From NCBI RefSeq assembly GCF_000425885.1, contig NZ_AUEH01000005.1:34507-98506 (forward strand): 64,000 nucleotides of DNA, in the 5' to 3' direction. The stretch is from Schleiferilactobacillus harbinensis DSM 16991 (GTDB taxonomy: Bacteria; Bacillota; Bacilli; Lactobacillales; Lactobacillaceae). Each line of letters begins with the position of its first letter. The stretch's first letter is position 1. The translations under genes were made by a program, and so were the position numbers. Below the pieces are notes generated by a model. That model searched no databases and had not been told where the DNA came from. It saw only the letters and a program-made list of their open reading frames with translations. Shown here one piece after another: positions 35,463-43,567 of the stretch.

Positions 35463-35503
35463 TTGACGATGAATTTTCTCTCGGTGTATACTTGATGTAT
35501 ACA
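35463..35503 (+). promoter_or_regulatory. mazEF-type promoter and palindromic operator
   Basis: -35 TTGACG (35463-35468); -10 TATACT lies inside the left arm of TGTATAC-TTGAT-GTATACA (35485-35503), a perfect 7-bp inverted repeat suited to autorepression by the antitoxin. Confidence 0.75.
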
Positions 35504-35518
35504 GAGGGAGATGAGCAG

Positions 35519-35749
35519 ATGACGGTAAAAATTCGCAAGGTCGGCAATTCCAATACGCTCACCGTGCCAAACACGATTCAGCCGCAAGCAACGGAATATG
35601 ATGTCTATCAAGGCCGGGATGGCGTGATTGTTTTTGTACCTAAACATCAGAATCCTTTCCGCGATGAGGAATACATCAACACCCATGATTTGACGCAAAC
35701 CGAAGAAATCGGAGGAACGCTCATTGGCCGCGAAATTCCAGAAGACTGA
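35519..35749 (+). CDS. MazE-type antitoxin (AbrB-like)
   Basis: 76 aa from the ATG at 35519; the longer frame from 35423 would run through the promoter. TVKIRKVGNSNTLTVPNTI is the SpoVT/AbrB swapped-hairpin DNA-binding motif. The C-terminal half (NPFRDEEYINTHDL onwards) would wrap the toxin. It overlaps the toxin gene by 26 nt and sits 15 nt after a palindromic operator. Confidence 0.85.
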   Translation: MTVKIRKVGNSNTLTVPNTIQPQATEYDVYQGRDGVIVFVPKHQNPFRDEEYINTHDLTQTEEIGGTLIGREIPED

Positions 35750-36089
35750 CGCCTACATTCCAGATCAGCAAGACATCATTTGGCTCGATTTTGATCCGGC
35801 GGTGGGGCATGAGATTCGAGATCGGCGGCCCGCGGTGGTGCTGAGTAATAAAGGGTACAGCCAGCTGACCAACCTGGTGGTCGTGGCGCCGATTACGCAT
35901 GCCAAGAAAAACAAATTGCGCAAGAACGGATTTTTTGTCCCGGTCAATACAGAAGACATTGACGGGTACGTTAATCCATTGCAGTTTTTCACTTACGATT
36001 ACCAAAAACGCCGGGCAGAATATGCTGGCTTTTTGCAAACAGCGGATTATGTCACCGTTAAACAGACTGTGTTAGACATCTTGGATTAG
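35724..36089 (+). CDS. MazF/PemK-type mRNA endoribonuclease toxin
   Basis: 121 aa from a TTG at 35724 with GGAGG at 35711-35715 (spacing 8). The PemK/MazF fold shows as QQDIIWLDFDPAVGHEIRDRRPAVVLSN, followed by LVVVAPIT and GYVNPLQFFTYDYQKR. These cover the conserved Arg and Thr of the catalytic pocket. MazF toxins cleave specific mRNA triplets or pentads and are held inactive by MazE. Complete by length. Confidence 0.88.
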   Translation: MAAKFQKTDAYIPDQQDIIWLDFDPAVGHEIRDRRPAVVLSNKGYSQLTNLVVVAPITHAKKNKLRKNGFFVPVNTEDIDGYVNPLQFFTYDYQKRRAEYAGFLQTADYVTVKQTVLDILD

Positions 36090-36212
36090 CATCAACGAGG
36101 CTCAATTACGCAACGGCAGCGTGATTGGTTTTTCTTTTTAAGTAATAGACGACAAAAGAGATCATGGCGTGTTAACTTTAAGGAAGCGGCTAATAGAAAG
36201 AAGGTATTTTCC

Positions 36213-37064
36213 ATGTCTGAAATTCCTACGATTACTTTGCGTGACGGTTTACAATTGCCAGCGATCGGCTTCGGCACCGCCGGTATGCGCGGTGCGCAAG
36301 GCGTCCAGGCCATCGATAGTGCGATTAACCAAGGCTACCGGCTGATCGATACCGCCTACAATTACGAGAACGAGGGCACGGTGGGCGCAGCGGTCCGCCG
36401 GAGTCCGGTGCCCCGGTCGGATTTGTTCATTTCTTCTAAGCTTCCCGGTCGTTATCACGAATACGGCAAGGCCGTCACGGCCATTCAAGAATCGCTGTAC
36501 CGAGCGGGCTTAGACTATTTCGATCTGTACCTGATCCACTGGCCGAATCCGGAGCGGGATCAGTACGTGGATGCCTGGCGGGCGTTGATCGATGCCCAGA
36601 AGTTCGGCTTGATCCGGTCAATCGGTGTCAGCAATTTTGTCCCGGAATACTTAGATCGGTTGGAGAAAGAAACCGGTGTGTTGCCGGCGGTGAACCAAAT
36701 CGAGCTGCACCCGCACCATAGCCAGCCGGAGCAGCGGGACTATGATCGCGCCCACGGTATTGTGACTGAAGCCTGGAGTCCGCTGGGCGGGAAGGGCCCG
36801 AAGACGCAGCGGATTCAAGAAACCTCGGTGCTCCAGGATTTGGCAGAGAAATACCACAAGTCCGCTGCCCAGATTATGCTGCGCTGGGAGCACCAGCTGG
36901 GCGTACTGCCTTTGCCGTTGTCCCACAATCCCGGACGGCAGGCACAAAACTTGAATATTTTTGATTTCAGTCTGACTCCTGATGAGGTGCAGGCTGTCAC
37001 TGAACTTGATGGGGAACGGCAGGTCACTGGTTACGGTGATCCGCGGACCCACGAAGAATTGTAA
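36213..37064 (+). CDS. Aldo/keto reductase (2,5-diketo-gluconate reductase type)
   Basis: 283 aa. NADPH-dependent carbonyl reductase with the full tetrad: Asp46 and Tyr51 (IDTAYNYENEG), Lys76 (SSKLPGRY) and His109 (LIHWPNP). The signature IRSIGVSNFVPEYLDRLEKETGVLP follows. AAGAAGG precedes the ATG. Stand-alone gene with a clear terminator. Unlike the aldo/keto reductase remnant at 23729-23896, which belongs to the KCNAB branch, this one is intact. Confidence 0.92.
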   Translation: MSEIPTITLRDGLQLPAIGFGTAGMRGAQGVQAIDSAINQGYRLIDTAYNYENEGTVGAAVRRSPVPRSDLFISSKLPGRYHEYGKAVTAIQESLYRAGLDYFDLYLIHWPNPERDQYVDAWRALIDAQKFGLIRSIGVSNFVPEYLDRLEKETGVLPAVNQIELHPHHSQPEQRDYDRAHGIVTEAWSPLGGKGPKTQRIQETSVLQDLAEKYHKSAAQIMLRWEHQLGVLPLPLSHNPGRQAQNLNIFDFSLTPDEVQAVTELDGERQVTGYGDPRTHEEL

Positions 37065-37078
37065 GTTAGACAAAGAAA

Positions 37079-37116
37079 GACCTGACGGTGGTTCGCTGCC
37101 GTCAGGTTTTTGCGTA
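37079..37116 (+). terminator. Aldo/keto reductase terminator
   Basis: ACCTGACGG and CCGTCAGGT flank a 10-nt loop, followed by TTTTT. Confidence 0.88.
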
Positions 37117-37163
37117 ATGTATTGGTAGAGGAAAGAGACTGCAACAAGTTCGACAATGACTTT

Positions 37164-37213
37164 TTACTTATTATATACTGCATATGGAACTATTTGCAGT
37201 ATATAATAAGTAA
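37164..37213 (+). repeat. Perfect 19-bp inverted repeat before the AbiEi gene
   Basis: TTACTTATTATATACTGCA (37164-37182) is exactly complementary to 37195-37213, with a 12-nt loop. The right arm holds a -10-like TATAAT (37202-37207). AbiEi proteins bind inverted repeats in their own promoter, so this is the likely autoregulatory operator. Confidence 0.85.
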
Positions 37214-37231
37214 GAAAAGGAGAGATATTGG

Positions 37232-37837
37232 ATGGCCCAGCCGTTGAGTCGACTCACAAACCAGTACAGTACGTTCACGTTTGCCACAGCCAAACGTTTT
37301 GGTGTAACCCAGGCGATGCTGCAAAAGGCAGAACGACATGGCGGCTTACGCCGCACTGAACGGGGCGTGTTTGTCGTCACTGGGTTCCAGAGTGATGCCC
37401 TCACCTTACTGAGCCAGCGGTTCAGCTTGGGGGTGTTATCGGGTACAACTGCGCGACAGTTTTACGACTTGTCAGATGAACTGCCGGCGTATTACGAAAT
37501 GACCTTTCCCCGGGGCTATCACAATCCCAGTCTGGCCCGACATCATGTGCGTCCGCGTTATCAGATCTCGCAGCGGTACCAGCTAGGAATTGAAGATGCG
37601 CCCACACTGACGGGTAATCCGGTGCGGGTGTACTCAATTGAACGAACGGTGTTGGAGACATGGGAAGATAAAAACGTTGACGTGGAAGTGCGCCAACAAA
37701 CAGTACAAGAGTTTATCCGCCGGTACCGGCAGGATTACCACCGACTGGCGGAAGTTGTCCGGCTTGCAACGGTCCTCTATCCCAATACTGGCTTAATTGC
37801 CACCCTGGAGGTACTTACCGGGTGGCAAAAAAGTTGA
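37232..37837 (+). CDS. Solitary AbiEi-type antitoxin/repressor
   Basis: 201 aa. The N-terminal winged helix (FTFATAKRFGVTQAMLQKAERHGGLRRTERGVFV) leads into the AbiEi C-terminal domain (VLSGTTARQFYDLSDELPAYYEMTFPRGYHNP, then VYSIERTVLETWEDKN). In type IV systems AbiEi represses its operon and protects against the AbiEii nucleotidyltransferase. No AbiEii follows here; the gene ends at a terminator-like repeat and a GH43 pseudogene comes next on the other strand. It may be an orphan antitoxin or a repurposed regulator. Confidence 0.85.
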   Translation: MAQPLSRLTNQYSTFTFATAKRFGVTQAMLQKAERHGGLRRTERGVFVVTGFQSDALTLLSQRFSLGVLSGTTARQFYDLSDELPAYYEMTFPRGYHNPSLARHHVRPRYQISQRYQLGIEDAPTLTGNPVRVYSIERTVLETWEDKNVDVEVRQQTVQEFIRRYRQDYHRLAEVVRLATVLYPNTGLIATLEVLTGWQKS

Positions 37838-37887
37838 GCCGTCTGGAGTGATTAACTCACTTCCGGGCGGCTCATTTCAATGATTCT

Positions 37888-38805
37888 TTAAACATGTTCC
37901 TTGGAGCGTTCAAATGACTTAGTCGGGGTCATGATCATCCGCTGATCCTGGAAGGACAGCGGATAGACAACATACCCCGACTGATCATAATCTTCAGCAT
38001 TCCACCGATCGCCCCAGTACAACAGCTGGTCGCCCACCGGCAGAATAAATGTCGGCTGACTGCCATAAGTCGTTTTGTCGCCGATAGTCACCAGATTAGT
38101 CCAGTCGCCGTCAATTCGGTCAGCACTCGCTTATTGCCCTTGATTCGGCGCCCAGCCGGTACAGAACGAACTCAGCATGTAATACCGGCCATTCTGCTTA
38201 AACAGTGCCGGTGCCTCCCGGTATTCGCCGTTCCACAACCGATTGACCAAGCGCTGGACGTTCAAATAGTCATCGCTGAGCCGATAGATGTGCATGTCGG
38301 CGTTATCCCGAGCCGTAGAAATAAAGTAGGCCGCGCCATCCTCATCTTGGAACAGGGTGCAATCCCGGGACATGAAGCCGAAGGGTTGGAAGGACCCGTG
38401 GTAAGTAAATTCATCTTCCGGATTGGCCGCCGTAGCCACTGCCGCGGATGCTTCCCGATAGTCTACGCCGTTTTCGTAATGCAGCCACATCACATATTGT
38501 TTGGTCTGCGGGTTGTAGAGTACTTTGGGCCGTTCCAAGTTCACCTTGTGTTGCGAATTGCCCAGGTTCAGCGTGGCCCGGACCCGGGTCTTGGCCATGG
38601 GCGATTCGGTGGTCAGACTGTGCCGGACGAATTCCCAATTGATCAGGTCTGTGGAGCGGTAGCAGCTCACGTAATAATTTTCCCGCCGGTCCTCACCGTA
38701 CCAGTAATACGTATCCGCCACCTTGATGATCGTCCCGCCATGGGCATGTAGCGGGGCACCCGCGGCATCGGTCCAGACAGCACCATTCGTTTGTTCAGTC
38801 AGCAT
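37888..38805 (-). pseudogene. GH43 family glycosidase with one in-frame stop
   Basis: Starts at the ATG at 38805 behind AGGAGGA on the minus strand. GH43 five-bladed propeller features: LHAHGGTIIKVADTYYWYGEDR, LERPKVLYNPQTKQYVMWLHYE, SRDCTLFQDEDGAAYFIS, and the acidic EYREAPALFKQNGRYYMLSSFCTGW. The frame hits TAA at 38131-38133 after APNQGQ and resumes in the same frame (DRIDGDWTNLVTIGDKTTYGSQPTFIL) to 37888. One TAT-to-TAA-type change would suffice. The likely specificity is an exo-beta-galactanase or arabinosidase subgroup; I cannot fix it. Confidence 0.85.
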
Positions 38806-39007
38806 TTCTCTCGTCCTCCTTGATAGTTGGTTCACTGTGTCCATTGTGCCGAAGAAAGGTGGGCACTTGAAGGCGTAATTTGCAGACAAAATAGGCGAAT
38901 CTGAAGAAACAGTCATTATGCCTTGTGAAGGGCTTACAATGCACAGGCAGATGTGCGAAAATGCCTGTATACAATAGAATTCACAAGTAAAAGGAGACTT
39001 TTATTCC

Positions 39008-40477
39008 ATGGCACATACACTGCAAGAAATTGACGCGGTCATCGCCCAGGGCCCGTTTCACCCCACGTGGTCGGAACTCGCCACCAACACCGTTCCTGCC
39101 TGGTGGGCGCACGCCAAGTTCGGTATTTTCAGCCACTGGGGCGTCTTTACGGTGCCCGAATTTGGCAGCGAGTGGTATTCCAGAAATATGTATATCCAAG
39201 GATCCGCGCCGTTTAAGCATCACGTGGCGACATATGGTCCCCAGGATAAGTTTGGTTATAAGGATTTCATTCCCCTATTCACCGCCAAGGAATTCGATGC
39301 GGACAAGTGGCTGGCTCTGATTCAAGCCTCGGGGGCGCAGTACTACATGCCAGTGGCCGAGCACCATGACGGCTTCCAGCTGTACAAGAGTACCTTGTCC
39401 CACTACAACAGTGTTGAAATGGGGCCGCATCGCGATGTGATTGGGGAGTTGCGCCAGGCGACACTGGCCCGCGGGCTGCATTTCACCCTATCCAATCACC
39501 GGGCCGAGCACTGGTTCTTTATGAGTCATGGCCGGGAATTCCCCAGCGATATCCATGGCGAGTTGAAGCGCGGTGATTTCTACTGGCCTGCCATGCCGGA
39601 ACCGAAAGACCACTTTGATACCCGCAGTCAGCCTTATCCTACCCAGGAATACTTGGAAGATTGGCTGTTGCGGAACTGTGAGCTGGTGGATAATTATCAA
39701 CCCGAGCTGGTGTATTTTGATTGGTGGATCCAGCACGAAGCCTTCAAGCCGTATCTGTTAAAATTTGCGGCCTACTATTACGACCGGGCGGCCGAATGGG
39801 GCAAGCAGGTATCCATCTGTTACAAGAACCAAGCCATGGCTTGGGGCAGCGGTATCAAAGAAATGGAGCGGGGCGGTTTCAATACAGCGCAGCCGTTCCA
39901 TTGGCAGACCGATACGGCCATTGCGCGGAATTCGTGGTCGTACACGACGACTTTGGACTACAAGGAAGCACCGGAGATTCTGTGCACTTTGATCGATACC
40001 GTCAGCAACAACGGTAATTTACTGCTGAACTTTGGCCCGAAAGCCGACGGCAGCATCGCCGATAAAGACCGGCAGATTCTGACAGCGATTGGGGCTTGGC
40101 TGAAAGCCAACGGCGCAGGCATCTATGGTTCCTTCCCTTGGGAAAAGTCAGCAGAGGGACCGACCCAAGCGGCCAGCGGAGCGTTCTCGGATAGCAAAGC
40201 CCAGGTGTATACGCCTGAAGATTTCCGGTTCACGAGCAAGGATGGGGCCATCTACGCCTATCAATTGGCGCCGGGGGAGCGCACAGAGGCCGTGGTAAAG
40301 ACCTTTGCCGCGATGCCGGCGGGCCATGAGGATGAAGGGTACAACGGCATTATCAAACACGTTGAACAGTTGGGCGTTGGCGACGTGCCGTTTACCCGGG
40401 ACGAGGCGGGGCTGCATATTGCCGGGCAAACGGTTGCTGATGGTGTGCCGCGCGGGTTCAAGATTATTTCTGAATAG
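39008..40477 (+). CDS. Alpha-L-fucosidase, GH29
   Basis: 489 aa, retaining alpha-fucosidase. AAGGAG precedes the ATG at 39008. Family signatures: PAWWAHAKFGIFSHWGVFTVPEFGSEWYSRNMY, AKYYMPVAEHHDGF-like YYMPVAEHHDGFQLY, and the nucleophile Asp238 in LVYFDWWIQH. NNGNLLLNFGPKADGSI closes the barrel, followed by a beta-sandwich. No signal peptide, so it acts on imported fucosylated oligosaccharides such as xyloglucan or pectin fragments. It is divergent from the GH43 pseudogene, with a possible -10 TACAAT at 38970-38975. Confidence 0.92.
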   Translation: MAHTLQEIDAVIAQGPFHPTWSELATNTVPAWWAHAKFGIFSHWGVFTVPEFGSEWYSRNMYIQGSAPFKHHVATYGPQDKFGYKDFIPLFTAKEFDADKWLALIQASGAQYYMPVAEHHDGFQLYKSTLSHYNSVEMGPHRDVIGELRQATLARGLHFTLSNHRAEHWFFMSHGREFPSDIHGELKRGDFYWPAMPEPKDHFDTRSQPYPTQEYLEDWLLRNCELVDNYQPELVYFDWWIQHEAFKPYLLKFAAYYYDRAAEWGKQVSICYKNQAMAWGSGIKEMERGGFNTAQPFHWQTDTAIARNSWSYTTTLDYKEAPEILCTLIDTVSNNGNLLLNFGPKADGSIADKDRQILTAIGAWLKANGAGIYGSFPWEKSAEGPTQAASGAFSDSKAQVYTPEDFRFTSKDGAIYAYQLAPGERTEAVVKTFAAMPAGHEDEGYNGIIKHVEQLGVGDVPFTRDEAGLHIAGQTVADGVPRGFKIISE

Positions 40478-40518
40478 TAAAACAGCACTGCTGGCAGCCA
40501 ACACTTTTGCTGTGGTTT

Positions 40519-40527
40519 TGATATACT
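40519..40527 (+). promoter_or_regulatory. Extended -10 promoter of the ABC uptake operon
   Basis: TGA-TATACT (40519-40527) is an extended -10 without a good -35. It lies at the head of a roughly 195-nt leader. Confidence 0.5.
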
Positions 40528-40556
40528 AACGGTGACTGAAGAAAGACACAGATTCA

Positions 40557-40613
40557 CCACAACGGTCCTATCACCCGTTGTGGACGATCATCCTCGCGGG
40601 TGGTCGTTTTTTG
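40557..40613 (+). terminator. Leader hairpin pair 1: stem plus terminator
   Basis: CCACAACGG/CCGTTGTGG (40557-40583) abuts ACGATCA/TGGTCGT (40584-40607), which is followed by six T residues. Together they form a hairpin-terminator pair inside the leader. Confidence 0.7.
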
Positions 40614-40620
40614 ATTACAT

Positions 40621-40676
40621 CACCCATGAATGCAAGCTTGCGCACATGTGCATACCTGCATTCATGGGTGTTTTTT
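40621..40676 (+). terminator. Leader terminator 2 with 14-bp perfect stem
   Basis: CACCCATGAATGCA (40621-40634) pairs exactly with 40657-40670, followed by six T residues. The loop contains the palindromes GCAAGCTTGC and GCACATGTGC. Confidence 0.85.
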
Positions 40677-40725
40677 ATGCGGTAGGATACTTTCAGCATG
40701 CATTAATTGATGGAGGTATTCATAC

Positions 40726-40884
40726 ATGACAGAGAAAAACGATCCCGCCAGCGCTCGCCGGCGGATGCACAGCCCGAATAAGAAAACCAAGGCCCGCGCC
40801 TTGAAGATCCTGAAAGAGTATAAACGGGTCAAACGCCACGCCCGTTACGTCGCCATGGCCAACGGGAGCAGTGAAGAGAAATGA
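40726..40884 (+). CDS. 52-aa basic protein, first gene of ABC uptake operon
   Basis: The ATG at 40726 has TGGAGG (40711-40716) 9 nt upstream, and its stop overlaps the lipoprotein start (ATGA, 40881-40884). The sequence is strongly basic (SARRRMHSPNKKTKARALKILKEYKRVKRHARYV). The ideal ribosome-binding site and coupling argue that it is real. It could be a translated leader, a coupling peptide or an RNA-binding regulator. No family recognised. Confidence 0.65.
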   Translation: MTEKNDPASARRRMHSPNKKTKARALKILKEYKRVKRHARYVAMANGSSEEK

Positions 40885-41786
40885 GAAAATGGCTCAGTCT
40901 CCTGGGTATCGCTCTAACCGCTGTCAGTCTCGCGGCCTGCGGTACGCACCAAGCAGCGAAGAGCGCCAACGTCAGCGTTGAATCCAGTCAGCCCACCAAA
41001 TATCGCCGGGTCGTCGTGTCCACGGGCACGATTGCCCAATATTTATCGGCTCTCCACGTCCCCATGGTGGGGGTGCCGCAGGAAGATAACGTGCCAGCCA
41101 GTCTGAAAAAGCTGCCGACCATAGGCCAGCCGCGGCATGTTAATTTAGAGAAAGTAGTCAGTCTGCACCCGGATCTGTTCATTGGCGACGCCGCCATGGC
41201 GAATATGACCCAGCAAGCCCTGGCTAAACAGAAGATCAAGACAACTTACTTAGATAATATGAGTTACGACAAAGTGATGACCAACATTGAGCGGCTGGGC
41301 AAGATGTTTGGCCGCCAAGCCCGGGCCCAAGCCATCGTCAAGCGGATGCGGCAAAATGAAGGCAAAGCCGTGGCCGGAGCGGCGAAATTAAAAGGAAAGA
41401 AGGTGGTGATTCTTTTCGGTACCGGAGAAAACTTCATGGTCGCCACGAAGAACTCCTATCTGGGCAGTTTGCTGGGCAAACTCGGGGTCCACAATATCGC
41501 GGACGATCTTGTTCACGCCCCGACGCCTTACATGCCGATTAGTATGGAGTCCGTGGTGGCTAAAAATCCAGATTATATCCTAACGCTGGCCCACGGCAAT
41601 AAGCAGGCAGCGACCGCGGCGTTCAAGCAAGAAATGGCCAAGCCCATCTGGCAGACCACCGCAGCTCGCCAGCAAAACCACGTCTATGCGTTGGCTGATC
41701 AGACTTTTCCGGTGACCGGCAACATCCACGCCGACACCACGTTGACGAATTTAAAGGATTTGTTGCTGTATGGTCCGCAACAGTAA
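40881..41786 (+). CDS. Haem/siderophore/B12-type ABC substrate-binding lipoprotein
   Basis: 301 aa. Signal with lipobox SLAAC (Cys20). The FecB/BtuF-class fold shows as RRVVVSTGTIAQYLSALHVPMVGVPQ, NLEKVVSLHPDLFIGDAAMA and SMESVVAKNPDYILTLAHGN. It is most like IsdE/HtsA-type haem or iron-chelate binders, but ligand residues cannot be assigned with certainty. It is followed by permease and ATPase genes with overlaps of 17 and 1 nt, making a complete importer. Confidence 0.88.
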   Translation: MRKWLSLLGIALTAVSLAACGTHQAAKSANVSVESSQPTKYRRVVVSTGTIAQYLSALHVPMVGVPQEDNVPASLKKLPTIGQPRHVNLEKVVSLHPDLFIGDAAMANMTQQALAKQKIKTTYLDNMSYDKVMTNIERLGKMFGRQARAQAIVKRMRQNEGKAVAGAAKLKGKKVVILFGTGENFMVATKNSYLGSLLGKLGVHNIADDLVHAPTPYMPISMESVVAKNPDYILTLAHGNKQAATAAFKQEMAKPIWQTTAARQQNHVYALADQTFPVTGNIHADTTLTNLKDLLLYGPQQ

Positions 41787-42762
41787 ACAACGATCTTTGC
41801 TGGCCTTGGTGCTGGGCCTCCTGCTTCTGGTCAGCGTCCTCCTCAGCGTTGGCTCGGGCAGTGTCCATATCCGGCTGCCAGAGATTGCGGCGATCCTGCG
41901 CGGGGCCGCCACCCCGAACGCCGCCGTTTTCACTCAGATTCGCCTCCCCCGGGTGAGCTTATCGCTCCTGGCGGGTATCAACCTCGCTTTAGCCGGGCTG
42001 CTCCTCCAGACCGTGCTGAAGAACCCGCTGGCTGATCCGGGAATCATGGGGATCAATGCCGGTGCCGCATTTGGCGCCACTTTGATCATGCTGCTGTGGC
42101 CCGCCGCTACGGCGGCAGTACCGTTGGTCGCCTTCCTGGGGGGAATGGCGGCCTTCTTGCTGATTGTGGGCTTTTCTTGGCGGCGGAATTTGTCGCCGGT
42201 GGTCCTGATTCTCGCCGGGGTGGCAGTGAACACAGTGATCAGCGGTGGCCAGTCCGTGCTGACGACGCTGTTCAGCGATCGGCTGCAGGGGGTGGTCACT
42301 TGGCTAAACGGCGACTTGAGCGGAAAAACATGGGGGCAATGCGGTCTGCTGCTGGTCTATGGGGTGCCGGCTTATCTGACCGTCTTGCTGCTCAGCCGTC
42401 AGCTGAATGTATTGAGTCTGAATGATAACGCCGTCGCCAGTCTGGGGTTGCCGGTACGGCGGTATCGGTTAATGTTATCAAGCGTGGCGGTGTATCTGGC
42501 CGCTATCACGGTGGCCCAAGTCGGGCTGATTGGCTTCGTCGGGTTGATCGTGCCGCATATCGCCCGCTTGCTGGTGGGCGGCAATCATCGCTGCCTGTTG
42601 CCGTTTACTGTCCTGCTAGGGGCCGTGGTTGTTTCCTTTGGCGACACTCTCGCCCGAACCATTGTCGCGCCGGTGGAACTGCCCGTCGGTACGATTATGG
42701 CGATTTTTGGCGGCCCTTTCTTCTTATTTCTTTTAATCCGGCGAAAAGGGGGTACAGTTTGA
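41770..42762 (+). CDS. FecCD-type ABC permease
   Basis: 330 aa with about ten membrane helices. FecCD signatures: IRLPRVSLSLLAGINLALAGLLLQTVLKNPLADPGIMGINAGAAFGA near the start and VAQVGLIGFVGLIVPHIARLLVG, the cytoplasmic ATPase-coupling loop. It overlaps the binding-protein gene by 17 nt and its TGA overlaps the ATPase start. Transports the chelated iron, haem or corrinoid captured by the lipoprotein. Confidence 0.92.
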   Translation: MVRNSKQRSLLALVLGLLLLVSVLLSVGSGSVHIRLPEIAAILRGAATPNAAVFTQIRLPRVSLSLLAGINLALAGLLLQTVLKNPLADPGIMGINAGAAFGATLIMLLWPAATAAVPLVAFLGGMAAFLLIVGFSWRRNLSPVVLILAGVAVNTVISGGQSVLTTLFSDRLQGVVTWLNGDLSGKTWGQCGLLLVYGVPAYLTVLLLSRQLNVLSLNDNAVASLGLPVRRYRLMLSSVAVYLAAITVAQVGLIGFVGLIVPHIARLLVGGNHRCLLPFTVLLGAVVVSFGDTLARTIVAPVELPVGTIMAIFGGPFFLFLLIRRKGGTV

Positions 42763-43517
42763 TGATGACTGGTAAAGAACTCACCTATCGCTATCCCGGT
42801 GCGGTTCAACCAGCGCTTCAACAAGCCACGGTGACACTGCCGCCGGGCCAAATCACCGCGTTGATTGGCCCGAATGGATCGGGCAAAAGTACTCTGCTGC
42901 GCTGCCTGACTGGCACACTGACGCCGCAACAGGGCACTGTTTGGTTGCAAAACCGGCCTTTACAGCATCTGCCAGCCAGACAGCGAGCTCAGCGGATTGC
43001 CGTGGTCCAGCAGGCTAACCAGGACCAGCCGCTGCTGACGGTGGAAGAAATCGTCCGGCTTGGCCGGACACCTTTTCATCGGCTCTGGTCGTCCTGGACG
43101 ACGGCCGACCAGCACGCTGTTGAGCAGGCTTTGGCCAATACCGGCTTAACCGATTTGGCTGACCAGTCGTATACCGCCTTGTCTGGCGGTCAGCAGCAGC
43201 GCGTTTGGCTGGCCATGGCATTGGCTCAAAAACCGGCTGTGCTGTTTCTGGATGAACCGACAACATATCTGGATATCCATTATCAGCTCGGTTTGCTGCA
43301 GACATTACGCCAATTGAGCCGGACTCAAGGGCTGACGGTCGGTTTGATCCTCCATGATTTGAATCAGGTGCTGCAGTTTGCTGATCGGACCTACTGTGTC
43401 CAAGCGGGGCGGATCGTTGCCGGCGGGAAAACAGTGACGGTTTTGACCCCGGCCTTGATCCGTGATGTTTTCCAGGTTGAGGCCAAACTCATCAGCGGTA
43501 CTTTGGCACTTCATTAG
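42762..43517 (+). CDS. ABC transporter ATPase (FepC/BtuD type)
   Basis: 251 aa. Walker A GPNGSGKST, the Q-loop region VVQQANQDQ, signature LSGGQQQRV and Walker B AVLFLDEPT followed by the H-loop LHDLNQV. The start is ATG 42762 or 42765, with AAAAGGGGG upstream (42744-42752). Energises the FecCD permease of the same operon. Confidence 0.93.
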   Translation: MMTGKELTYRYPGAVQPALQQATVTLPPGQITALIGPNGSGKSTLLRCLTGTLTPQQGTVWLQNRPLQHLPARQRAQRIAVVQQANQDQPLLTVEEIVRLGRTPFHRLWSSWTTADQHAVEQALANTGLTDLADQSYTALSGGQQQRVWLAMALAQKPAVLFLDEPTTYLDIHYQLGLLQTLRQLSRTQGLTVGLILHDLNQVLQFADRTYCVQAGRIVAGGKTVTVLTPALIRDVFQVEAKLISGTLALH

Positions 43518-43520
43518 TAA

Positions 43521-43557
43521 AGAGGCGTCCCCATCAATCACGGGGACGCCTCTTTTG
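43521..43557 (+). terminator. Terminator of the ABC uptake operon
   Basis: AGAGGCGTCCCC pairs exactly with GGGGACGCCTCT, followed by TTTT. Confidence 0.9.
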
Positions 43558-43567
43558 GCCGCTTGGC

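Noticed and set aside
35423..35518. N-terminal extension of the antitoxin from 35423
   Set aside because: It would pass through the -35, -10 and palindromic operator. The ATG at 35519 starts exactly at the AbrB-like domain.
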